This document shows positions 1 to 5,322 of a stretch of DNA of 5,322 bases, one piece after another (position 1 is the first letter of the stretch; each line of letters begins with the position of its first letter). Below the pieces are notes generated by a model. It did no database searches, was not told where the DNA came from, and was given only the letters and a program-made list of their open reading frames with translations. The stretch spans positions 1 to 5,322 of the forward strand of contig CAJLLX010000120.1 in the NCBI GenBank assembly GCA_905207535.1, in the 5' to 3' direction. The stretch comes from an uncultured Muribaculaceae bacterium. Its GTDB lineage: Bacteria; Bacteroidota; Bacteroidia; Bacteroidales; Muribaculaceae. The translations under genes were made by a program, and so were the position numbers.

Positions 1-135
1 CGCTATAAAGTGGTGTGCCTTAGCATGTTATATAAGAAAGTATCAAAGATGGAAATATATACTAAAAGAATCAGTTCTGCAACTTCCCGATGCCTAAAAC
101 GCTACTTTCACCGCAGATTTAACGTTACAGCAGCC

Positions 136-160
136 CCCGGCCCTGATTTGCAGAGCCGGG
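136..160 (-). terminator. Candidate hairpin terminator of the glutaminase-like gene
   Basis: A hairpin lies about 20 bases past the stop codon of the minus-strand gene. Read on the minus strand, CCCGGCTCTG pairs with CAGGGCCGGG around the 5-base loop CAAAT. One of the ten pairs is G-U in minus-strand RNA but would be a C-A mismatch in plus-strand RNA, so the fold favours leftward transcription. No U-run follows, so it is not a classical intrinsic terminator. It could instead be a 3' stabilising stem. The rest of 1-179 is AT-richer, and I see no gene in it. Confidence 0.4.
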
Positions 161-179
161 TGCTACCTGTTTCGTCGTA

Positions 180-2696
180 TCAGTGTCCAAGCTTGTCTGC
201 CAGCAGAGGCATCCAGTGGCCGCCAATCACCGAGCGGGCCATGAAGCCGGTCTTACGGCCGGTCACGGTGTCGTACCAGTCAGAGATGGGCACGCGGGTC
301 TCGGTCTCGTTGATATAATCGTAGAGAGGAGCGATGAATTTGTCGAGGGTCTTGCGGTCGGGCGACATGGCGGCGGTCCACATGATCCAGTCGCTCTTGG
401 TGTAGTCCTTGCGGCAGTCGAGAGGCAGACCATACTGGTTCTGCTTCTTCAGATAGTAAGCAATCTCCATCGGCATGGCCTCTTTGGGGAAGATCTCGGT
501 GCCCCACAGCTTGTCCCATACCATATTGTACTTCTGGCTCCAGGTATCGGCGCGGTCGAAGGCCAGGCGGTAGTGGGCGTCGCCCTTCTCACCTTCCTTG
601 GCGTCGGCTGCCCACTGGGCGGCCATCTTCTTGGCTTTGTCGTTGTAGGCCAGGCGTGTCTCGTGGTCGCCGCGCAGAGCTGCAAGCTCGGCGAAGGCGG
701 CTACGCCCATGATGGCTTTGATCGAGAGGTTGCAGTTGTTGGCCCAGTGACCGGCGAAGTCGTCGGTGCAGAGCTGGTTGGCGGGATACTGTCCGTTCTC
801 GGCCAGATAGTCGGCCCAGGTCTTCAGGATATCCCAGTAAGGCTCGGCGTAGTTGGTGTTTCCGTCCATTTTGCAAACCATGGCAATGAGGGTCAGCATG
901 TTGCCGGCCTCCTCAAGGGGCATGTCACCGCCGTATACCTGACCGTTGGCTATAGGATAGGTGCCGAGGTCGTGAGCGGCGAAGGGCTTGGTCCAGCGGC
1001 CGGAGGCGCTGTAGTCGAGAATCGAGGTCATCATGGCCTTCTGGAGCTCAGGATTGTACACCAGGAAGAGGGGTGCCTCGGGATAAGTCAGGTCCACGGT
1101 ATTCACGCAGCCGTTCGAGTCATTCTCCTTAGAGAAGAAGAGCAGCTTGCCGTCCTCGTCGCGGAAGAGCTTGTGGGCGGCGATCACATGGCGGTAAGAG
1201 CCCGAGAGGATCTCGGCGTATTTCTTGCCGCCTACCTTATCGGCGTCGTCGTAGATGGTGCGGTCGAGCTCGCGGCAGCGGTTCATGACCGAGGCATACG
1301 AGCTGTTGAGCGTGTTGAACATATCAAAGATGCTCACAGCGCCGTTGTGTGCCCAGTAGCCTTTGTAGCGCTTGAAGAAGTATTCGATGTCGTAAACCTC
1401 GTCGTAGCCGATCAGAGCGTAGCTCGAGGCCTTGGCGGTCTTGCCGAAATCGTGCACATAAGCCAGAGTGGGGCGGTCGGCGGCGCGCGAGGCCACGATC
1501 ACATCCTTGCTCTCGGGTAGCTTGCCGCTGTTGACGAAGGAGGTCTTCACGGCCTCGTCGCTGTTGAGGCTCACCTCACCGTTGATGGCGGGAAGGTAGA
1601 GGTAACCCCAGTCGATGCAGATGTGGTCGCCCTTCTTGGCCAGGATAGGCTGCTCCACGGTGCCGGTGCGCACATATTTCACACCGCCCTGAGTCAGGGT
1701 CTCCGACTTGGTAGGCTGCGATGCCTTGTTCTGGCCGATGGCGGGCGATGCGGTGAGCATCAGCTGCACGTCGTGCTCCTTGCCGTCGGTCGAGGTCACC
1801 TGATAAGAGATGTAGTTGATGGGCGACGAAAGCAGATCGTAGTTGTCGATCAGCATCGGAGCGGTGAACACTACGTCGAGCTCCACGGGGCCGCAGTCAA
1901 ATTTGTAGTAGGAAGATGTAGCCAGCACATCTACGCTCTTCTGAGCGGCTTTCTCGATGTTGCCGGCTTTGGTAGCCTTGTTGCGGTACAGACCGAAGTC
2001 GGTGTAAGCGCCGCCGGTGGTGTTGTGGCAGTGCGAGGCAATCACATTCTTGCCCGGGTGGAGCAGAGCCTTCATCTCGGGAGTCAGAGGCAGCTTCACG
2101 CCCTCGCGCCAGGTTTCGCCGGTCGAGGCCACCTCGGTGCCGTTGATATAGATGTGGAACACGTCGTCGTGGCTGTACACCAGCATCAGGTCGCCCTCCA
2201 GGTCCTCGGGAGTCAGCTCCACTGTGCGGCGCACATAGAGGTCGCTGTTCTCCTTGCCCCAGCGGGTGTTGACGAAGCTGAGCCCCTCCGAACCGAAGGC
2301 GCCCTTCTCCTGCTTCCACTTCGAGTCGTCGAAGTCGGGCTTCTGCCACCCGTCCTGCTGCTTCTGGCGCGATACGGCGGCGGTCCACGCTCCTTCGTCG
2401 GCCATCGGCACTATCGTCTCCAGCACGGCGTTGTTCACGCCAAGGAAGCGGTAGGTCTTGCCGTCGACACGTACGAGGCCCTCCAGAGGCTTCTCGTCGT
2501 TGGTCCAGTGGCGGGTAGAGCCGTCGGTAAGGTTGTCATACGGCGACCAGATTGAGAAATAGGGATCCGATACCACCAGAGGCACGGAAGGCAGACGCAG
2601 GTCTGTGCTTTTGTACGGCTGAAAGAGGTCGGCAGTCTGCGCATTCATCGCTACGGTGGTGCACAGCACAGCGGCTAATTTCATTACGTTCTTCAT
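180..2696 (-). CDS. Secreted glutaminase A-like protein (DUF4964/DUF5127/DUF4965/DUF1793 type)
   Basis: The product is 838 residues. Residues 1-19 form a type I signal peptide (basic MKNVMK, hydrophobic core, probable cleavage after MNA), so it should be exported to the periplasm or beyond. There is no lipobox and no sorting tail. Residues 33-95 (LRLPSVPLVVSDPYFSIW and following) match the N-terminal block of Bacteroidetes glutaminase-family proteins. Residues about 98-240 look like a galactose-binding jelly-roll insertion (GWQKPDFDDSKWK, GAFGS, LYVRRTVEL, IYINGTEV, HPGKNVIA). Residues about 255-500 fit the DUF5127 beta region. Residues about 505-838 fit the alpha-helical DUF4965/DUF1793 toroid (GSYRHVIAAHKL, DLGTYPIANGQ, EEAGNMLTL, VIGGHWMPLLADKL). 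The family is named for Aspergillus glutaminase GtaA, but the substrate of Bacteroidetes members is not settled, so L-glutaminase activity is not assured. The open frame extends 66 codons further upstream. I chose 2696 because it starts the signal peptide exactly and follows an A-rich leader. It is divergent from the GH43-like gene and probably monocistronic. Confidence 0.85.
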   Translation of the reverse strand: MKNVMKLAAVLCTTVAMNAQTADLFQPYKSTDLRLPSVPLVVSDPYFSIWSPYDNLTDGSTRHWTNDEKPLEGLVRVDGKTYRFLGVNNAVLETIVPMADEGAWTAAVSRQKQQDGWQKPDFDDSKWKQEKGAFGSEGLSFVNTRWGKENSDLYVRRTVELTPEDLEGDLMLVYSHDDVFHIYINGTEVASTGETWREGVKLPLTPEMKALLHPGKNVIASHCHNTTGGAYTDFGLYRNKATKAGNIEKAAQKSVDVLATSSYYKFDCGPVELDVVFTAPMLIDNYDLLSSPINYISYQVTSTDGKEHDVQLMLTASPAIGQNKASQPTKSETLTQGGVKYVRTGTVEQPILAKKGDHICIDWGYLYLPAINGEVSLNSDEAVKTSFVNSGKLPESKDVIVASRAADRPTLAYVHDFGKTAKASSYALIGYDEVYDIEYFFKRYKGYWAHNGAVSIFDMFNTLNSSYASVMNRCRELDRTIYDDADKVGGKKYAEILSGSYRHVIAAHKLFRDEDGKLLFFSKENDSNGCVNTVDLTYPEAPLFLVYNPELQKAMMTSILDYSASGRWTKPFAAHDLGTYPIANGQVYGGDMPLEEAGNMLTLIAMVCKMDGNTNYAEPYWDILKTWADYLAENGQYPANQLCTDDFAGHWANNCNLSIKAIMGVAAFAELAALRGDHETRLAYNDKAKKMAAQWAADAKEGEKGDAHYRLAFDRADTWSQKYNMVWDKLWGTEIFPKEAMPMEIAYYLKKQNQYGLPLDCRKDYTKSDWIMWTAAMSPDRKTLDKFIAPLYDYINETETRVPISDWYDTVTGRKTGFMARSVIGGHWMPLLADKLGH

Positions 2697-2720
2697 GTGA
2701 TATGTTTTTTTTGGTTTAAT
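2697..2720 (-). promoter_or_regulatory. A-rich translation leader before the 2696 start
   Basis: On the minus strand the bases just upstream of ATG include a run of eight A (plus-strand T at 2705-2712), ending eight bases before the start codon. There is no AGGAGG-like motif. Bacteroidetes genes commonly start translation from such A-rich, Shine-Dalgarno-free leaders. Together with the signal peptide, this supports 2696 over the 66-codon upstream extension. Confidence 0.4.
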
Positions 2721-2793
2721 GAGGCGAGATGTGTTTCTTACCCACTGAGGGGTCCATGGTAAGGCCACGACTGAGGGCACAATTTTCAATGTG

Positions 2794-2800
2794 CAAAATA
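2794..2800 (-). promoter_or_regulatory. Possible weak -7 element for the glutaminase-like gene
   Basis: On the minus strand, 2800 to 2794 reads TATTTTG. This resembles the Bacteroidetes -7 consensus TAnnTTTG with one base missing from the spacer. No good -33 TTTG lies 19-21 bases upstream. A weak, activator-dependent promoter would look like this, but a seven-base AT-rich match is slight evidence. If real, transcription would begin near 2787, giving a leader of about 90 bases. That would place the direct repeats at 2832-2860 at roughly -45 to -73, a usual place for an activator. Confidence 0.25.
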
Positions 2801-2831
2801 ACCTAAAAAAAGCCGAACGGACTGAAAAATG

Positions 2832-2860
2832 CTGTTCAAATATTCTCAATAACTGTTCAA
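2832..2860. repeat. 8-bp direct repeat at 21-bp spacing, candidate AraC/HTCS operator
   Basis: CTGTTCAA occurs at 2832-2839 and again at 2853-2860 (TTGAACAG on the minus strand). The start-to-start distance is exactly 21 bp, two helical turns, so both copies face the same side of the DNA. AraC-type proteins, which carry two HTH motifs, classically bind direct half-sites about 21 bp apart, and an HTCS with such a domain is encoded at the right end of this window. A possible third copy 21 bp further on, at 2874-2881, matches only 4 of 8 bases. Function is inferred; the repeat itself is exact. Confidence 0.45.
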
Positions 2861-2935
2861 CTCCTCCGATTCTTCGGTCAGCTCCATCTGACACGCTTTT
2901 CTAACCGTTTGAATCTCAGAATCCTCCCTTTTTCC

Positions 2936-2967
2936 CTTGTCAATATCAGAGGGATTTTGTAAGTTTG
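2936..2967 (+). promoter_or_regulatory. Bacteroidetes-type promoter of the GH43-like gene
   Basis: TAAGTTTG at 2960-2967 is a perfect match to the Bacteroidetes -7 consensus TAnnTTTG. CTTG at 2936-2939 serves as the -33 element, with a 20-bp spacer. The -7 element ends only four bases before the ATG at 2972, so transcription should start at or just around the start codon. The mRNA would then be leaderless or nearly so, and there is no ribosome-binding site between promoter and start. Confidence 0.6.
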
Positions 2968-2971
2968 CCGC

Positions 2972-4012
2972 ATGAAAAAGCCCTCTTACACAGTCACCGC
3001 CTCGATGGCCCTCCTCACTCTCCTACTCTCCGTGTCCTGCTCCCGCGCTCCGCAGGTGCAGGAGGCGCCGGCCATCATCAAGGGGCAGGGATCATATCCC
3101 TTTGCCACAACCGACGGCAAAAACTACTATTTTATCATACAGAGCGACCACGGCGACTCCGTCAATGTCTACCGCACACCCGACCTGCGCAATCTCGCCC
3201 TCGGAGAGAAGCGCGCGCTCCTCACCTCAGCCGAATCCGGGATGTACAACATCTGGTCGCCGGAGCTTTACCACATCGACGGCAAATGGTACCTCTATTT
3301 TGAGAGCGACGACGGCAACAACACTGATAATCACCAGATTTTCGTGCTCGAAAACCCCTCTGAGGATCCCTGGCAGGGCGACTGGACCCTCCACGGGCCC
3401 ATCATCACCAACCCGGAGTGGAATTTCGGCATCCATCCCTCCACTTTTATAGTCGGCGGACGCCAGTATCTGCTCTGGAGCGGCTGGCAAAAGCGCCGCA
3501 CCGAGAGCGAGACGCAGTGCATCTTCATCGCCGAGATGGAGAACCCCTGGACCCTCAGCTCGGAGCGCGTGATGATCTCAAGCCCTGTGTATGAGTGGGA
3601 AAGGCAGTGGATCAACCCCGACGGAAGCCGCACGGCCTACCCGATATACGTAAATGAAACCCCCGAGCCGATCGTATCGCCCGACGGCAAAAATGTGGTG
3701 GTAGTCTACTCGGCCAGCGGCATCTGGACGGAGTTCAACCAGCTGGGCATGCTCTACGCACCGGCCGACAGCAACCTCCTCGACCCTGCGCAGTGGCACA
3801 AACTTCCTGAGCCACAATTCGTTCCGGAAGAAGAGAGCGGACTTTTCGGCACCTCCAACGTCTCCGTCATCCCCGGCGTCGCCCCCGACGGCAGCCAGAA
3901 GATGGTCTACCAGGCCAAATACTATCGCCCTGACGGTCAGCGCATTTACGACATCCGCCTGAAAGACATCACCTGGGACGACGCCTCCCTCCCCGTCTTC
4001 GGAAACCCCTAA
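2972..4012 (+). CDS. GH43-family lipoprotein with altered active-site motifs
   Basis: The product is 346 residues. Residues 1-22 are a signal peptide (KK at 2-3, hydrophobic MALLTLLLS). Cys23 in LSVSC is a plausible, slightly off-consensus lipobox, which predicts a lipid-anchored periplasmic or surface protein. The rest reads as a single five-bladed beta-propeller of GH43 type. It has NIWSPELY at 93-100, GKWYLYFE at 104-111, QYLLWSGW at 165-172, IFIAEMENPWTL at 184-195, VNETPEP at 227-233 and YSASG at 246-250. From memory it is closest to the exo-acting arabinofuranosidase-like branch (subfamily 26). Glu229 fits the general acid. The usual base Asp (DP motif) appears as Tyr42-Pro43, the pKa-modulating Asp (IDG/IDP) as His155, and the GPGH histidine near 293-296 as GTSN. 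Activity is therefore uncertain. The start at 2972 is preferred over Met12 because it supplies the basic N-region. The gene is divergent from the glutaminase-like gene. Confidence 0.8.
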   Translation: MKKPSYTVTASMALLTLLLSVSCSRAPQVQEAPAIIKGQGSYPFATTDGKNYYFIIQSDHGDSVNVYRTPDLRNLALGEKRALLTSAESGMYNIWSPELYHIDGKWYLYFESDDGNNTDNHQIFVLENPSEDPWQGDWTLHGPIITNPEWNFGIHPSTFIVGGRQYLLWSGWQKRRTESETQCIFIAEMENPWTLSSERVMISSPVYEWERQWINPDGSRTAYPIYVNETPEPIVSPDGKNVVVVYSASGIWTEFNQLGMLYAPADSNLLDPAQWHKLPEPQFVPEEESGLFGTSNVSVIPGVAPDGSQKMVYQAKYYRPDGQRIYDIRLKDITWDDASLPVFGNP

Positions 4013-4051
4013 CCGCATCACAATCAGCTAAATCGTTCATAATAAAAGCAA

Positions 4052-4093
4052 TGCAGCCGCAGAGTTCCCGTTGGTGGGACATCTGCGGCTGCA
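4052..4093. terminator. Long hairpin between convergent units, probable bidirectional terminator
   Basis: TGCAGCCGCAGA (4052-4063) pairs perfectly with TCTGCGGCTGCA (4082-4093) over 12 bp. Inside, GT and CCC pair with GGG and AC, with single-base bulges on each side and the loop GTTGGT (4070-4075). It sits 40 bp past the GH43-like stop and 25 bp past the end of the minus-strand remnant, so it can serve both directions. The U-tract is weak on the plus side (AATGTTTA) and better on the minus side (ATTGCTTTTATT). Confidence 0.6.
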
Positions 4094-4118
4094 ATGTTTA
4101 TGGCTTATCGGCTGACTG

Positions 4119-4342
4119 TCAGCGCTTCATGAGCTTCACGGTGTGCTTGACGCCATCGGTATCGGTGACGGTCACCAGATAGAGCGCACAGGGCAGCGAG
4201 GCCACCGAGAAGGTCACCTTGATATTGTCGATGCTATCGGCTCGGGCAGATACTGCGTGCGCAGCGTGCCCACAGTCAACGCATCGGCGCTGAGAGCGCT
4301 CATGATGGCCAGAGCGGCCATAGAGTACTTGAATTTTGGCAT
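4119..4342 (-). pseudogene. Internally collapsed gene: GH78-like N-terminus fused to T9SS-like tail, frameshifted
   Basis: From ATG at 4342 the frame encodes a signal peptide (MPKFKYSMAALAIMSALSADA) followed by LTVGTLRTQYLPEPI. This resembles the start of mature Bacteroidetes GH78 alpha-L-rhamnosidases (L.T.YL.NP.GID). The frame then shifts and stops at 4214. Reading on with one base restored (ATA GGC ATC in place of ATA GC ATC, near 4232-4234) gives IGIDN, then IKVTFSVASLP, ALYLVTVTD and HTVKLMKR, ending at TGA 4119-4121. That tail has the LP-x-x-x-Y-L-V and K-L-x-K pattern of a type IX secretion sorting domain. The 224-base span is one short of 75 codons. The repaired peptide would be only 74 residues, so several hundred residues of catalytic protein are missing between head and tail. 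It lies 53 bp after the HTCS stop on the same strand. The GH78 assignment rests on about 18 residues and is tentative; the frameshift and the tail are clearer. Confidence 0.6.
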
Positions 4343-4395
4343 AATTGAATTTTGGGTTAGTTTTTTGGTGTTTTCTATCAGCAATATGCTATAAA

Positions 4396-5322
4396 TCAAG
4401 GTTGTTTACTGCTGCTCCCCGGCGGATTGGCGGCATATTCCTTCGGGATCATGCCGAATTTGGCCTTGAAGCACTTGGCGAAGTAGGATGAGGAGGCGAA
4501 TCCCGACTGGATAGCCACCTCGGTCACTCTCATGCCGTCCGCAAGCAGGCGGGCGGAGTAGTCGAGGCGGAAATTCTTCAGATAGTCCACCGGAGTGAGA
4601 CCGGTGATGGCCTTGATTTTGCGGTAGAAGCTCGAGCGGCTCATATTCATCTGCTTGGCAAGCACTTCGATGGAAAATTCCTCGTCGCAGATGTTCTCGC
4701 GGATGTATCCGTTGAGCGTATCGAAAAATTCGGCATCGATGCGGTTGAGCAGCGGCTCTTCCGGATTGGCGGCGGTCTCTGTGGCCGACAAAGGGCCGGA
4801 AGCCGAGATGAGGCGGCTGTGGAAGCGCTCGCGGGTGCGGAGTATGTTCTCTATCTGCGCACGCAGCTGACGGATGGAGAAAGGCTTCTCCACAAACACG
4901 TCGGCACCGCTTTCGATCCCCTCCATGCGGGCGTCGGGGCCGTTTTTGGCCGTGAGGATTATGAACGGGATATACGACAGCTCGGGGTCGGACTTGACGC
5001 GGCGCGCCAGTTCGGCGCCGTCCATGCGCGGCATCATGAAGTCGCTCACTATGATGTCGATCTCGGGATGCTCTGCGAGCACCCGCAGGGCGTCCTCGCC
5101 GTCGGTGGCTGTGACGATGCCGTACCACTTGCCGAGGGCCTCGGTCATGGCCGAGAGCAGTTCGCTGTTGTCGTCGACAATGAGCAGCGTGGTGCGCCCT
5201 GCGGCGGTGTCTTCGGCTTCGGGTGTCTCGCTTGCGGCATCGTCAGGCGCGCCGGGAGCCGGCGCGGGCACTGCCGGGGCGGCTTCCTCGCGGCTTATCA
5301 GTTCACTGGGGGCGCTGATCTT
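4396..5322 (-). CDS. Hybrid two-component system regulator, C-terminal part (receiver + AraC HTH), partial
   Basis: The frame is open to the right edge, so the 308 visible residues are the C-terminal end of a longer protein; the sensor and kinase should lie beyond 5322. Residues about 13-45 are an Ala/Pro/Glu-rich linker. Residues about 45-160 are a receiver domain: acidic pair Asp50-Asp51 (LLIVDDN), phospho-acceptor Asp94 (SDFMMPRMDG), Thr124 (LTAK) and Lys146 (EKPF), all intact. Residues about 203-300 are an AraC-type DNA-binding domain with two HTH motifs (FSIEVLAKQMNMSRSSFYRKI and VTEVAIQSGFASSSYFAKCF) and the KFGMIPKEY end. This linker-receiver-AraC order is typical of Bacteroidetes HTCS proteins, which sense periplasmic oligosaccharides and switch on neighbouring polysaccharide-utilisation genes. 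It may activate the divergent pair around 2697-2971, where a 21-bp-spaced repeat sits. A GTG at 5271 is in frame but is not a real start. Confidence 0.88.
   Translation of the reverse strand, partial: KISAPSELISREEAAPAVPAPAPGAPDDAASETPEAEDTAAGRTTLLIVDDNSELLSAMTEALGKWYGIVTATDGEDALRVLAEHPEIDIIVSDFMMPRMDGAELARRVKSDPELSYIPFIILTAKNGPDARMEGIESGADVFVEKPFSIRQLRAQIENILRTRERFHSRLISASGPLSATETAANPEEPLLNRIDAEFFDTLNGYIRENICDEEFSIEVLAKQMNMSRSSFYRKIKAITGLTPVDYLKNFRLDYSARLLADGMRVTEVAIQSGFASSSYFAKCFKAKFGMIPKEYAANPPGSSSKQP

Noticed and set aside
10..318. Plus-strand frame of 102 codons at the left edge
   Set aside because: It has no promoter or recognisable motif, runs through the hairpin at 136-160 and overlaps the end of the glutaminase-like gene.
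183..1520. Long open plus-strand frame (445 codons) opposite the glutaminase-like gene
   Set aside because: It is codon-register antisense to a clear protein-coding gene in GC-rich DNA, where stop codons are scarce on the opposite strand. The translation is low-complexity (V/G/A/L-rich) with no recognisable domain.
1623..2555. Second long open plus-strand frame (310 codons) opposite the same gene
   Set aside because: Same antisense shadow; His/Val/Leu-rich translation with no family features.
2777..2794. Dyad GCACA-N8-TGTGC near the possible minus-strand transcription start
   Set aside because: Short arms, chance-level, and no matching regulator visible; it could be a small leader hairpin but cannot be supported.
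2877..2892. Dyad GTCAG-N6-CTGAC in the intergenic region
   Set aside because: Five-base arms with a short spacer are expected about once or twice by chance in 275 bp.
2697..2894. N-terminal extension of the glutaminase-like gene by 66 codons to an ATG at 2894
   Set aside because: The extension would bury a proper signal peptide inside the protein, is not protein-like, and would cover the divergent regulatory region.
4143..4394. Plus-strand frame of 83 codons between GH43 and HTCS
   Set aside because: It is antisense to the pseudogene, whose translation shows real signal-peptide and sorting-tail features; this frame shows none.
5269..5271. GTG as start of a stand-alone response regulator
   Set aside because: The frame stays open to the window edge with an HTCS-style linker sequence before it, and there is no upstream leader signal. 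It is an internal valine codon of a longer HTCS.
1..5322. tRNA, rRNA, CRISPR arrays, insertion sequences
   Set aside because: No cloverleaf, rRNA stretch, spaced repeat array or transposase-like frame was seen on either strand.

Overview
The window looks like a fragment of a GC-rich Bacteroidales genome, most likely a gut member such as Muribaculaceae. The genus-level guess is inference. The evidence is: a hybrid two-component system (HTCS) regulator ending in an AraC-type domain; a lipoprotein-type glycoside hydrolase; a Bacteroidetes-style promoter (TTG, about 20 bp, TAnnTTTG); A-rich leaders instead of Shine-Dalgarno sites; and what looks like a type IX secretion (T9SS) C-terminal sorting tail. 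The gene set resembles the edge of a carbohydrate-utilisation locus aimed at plant cell-wall polysaccharide (arabinan or rhamnogalacturonan-type). No SusC/SusD pair, transporter or mobile element is visible.

Layout, left to right. Positions 1-179 are an AT-richer gap with no convincing gene and one hairpin that may terminate the next gene. Positions 180-2696 (minus) encode an 838-residue secreted glutaminase A-like protein (DUF4964/DUF5127/DUF4965/DUF1793 type) with a jelly-roll-like insertion. Positions 2697-2971 are a divergent intergenic region. It carries an 8-bp direct repeat at exact 21-bp spacing, a good candidate for an AraC/HTCS operator, and a strong promoter for the rightward gene. 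Positions 2972-4012 (plus) encode a GH43-type lipoprotein whose usual catalytic aspartates and calcium-site histidine appear replaced. Positions 4013-4395 hold a long hairpin and, on minus, a collapsed gene remnant: a signal peptide and GH78 rhamnosidase-like N-terminus joined directly to a T9SS-like tail, with a one-base frameshift. Positions 4396-5322 (minus) encode the C-terminal part of an HTCS regulator (receiver plus AraC HTH) that runs off the window.

Working model (inference): the HTCS senses a glycan fragment in the periplasm and activates the divergent enzymes, perhaps through the 21-bp repeat. The enzymes would then trim side chains. The GH78 remnant and the altered GH43 active site suggest a locus being remodelled or decaying, or a GH43 branch with changed chemistry.
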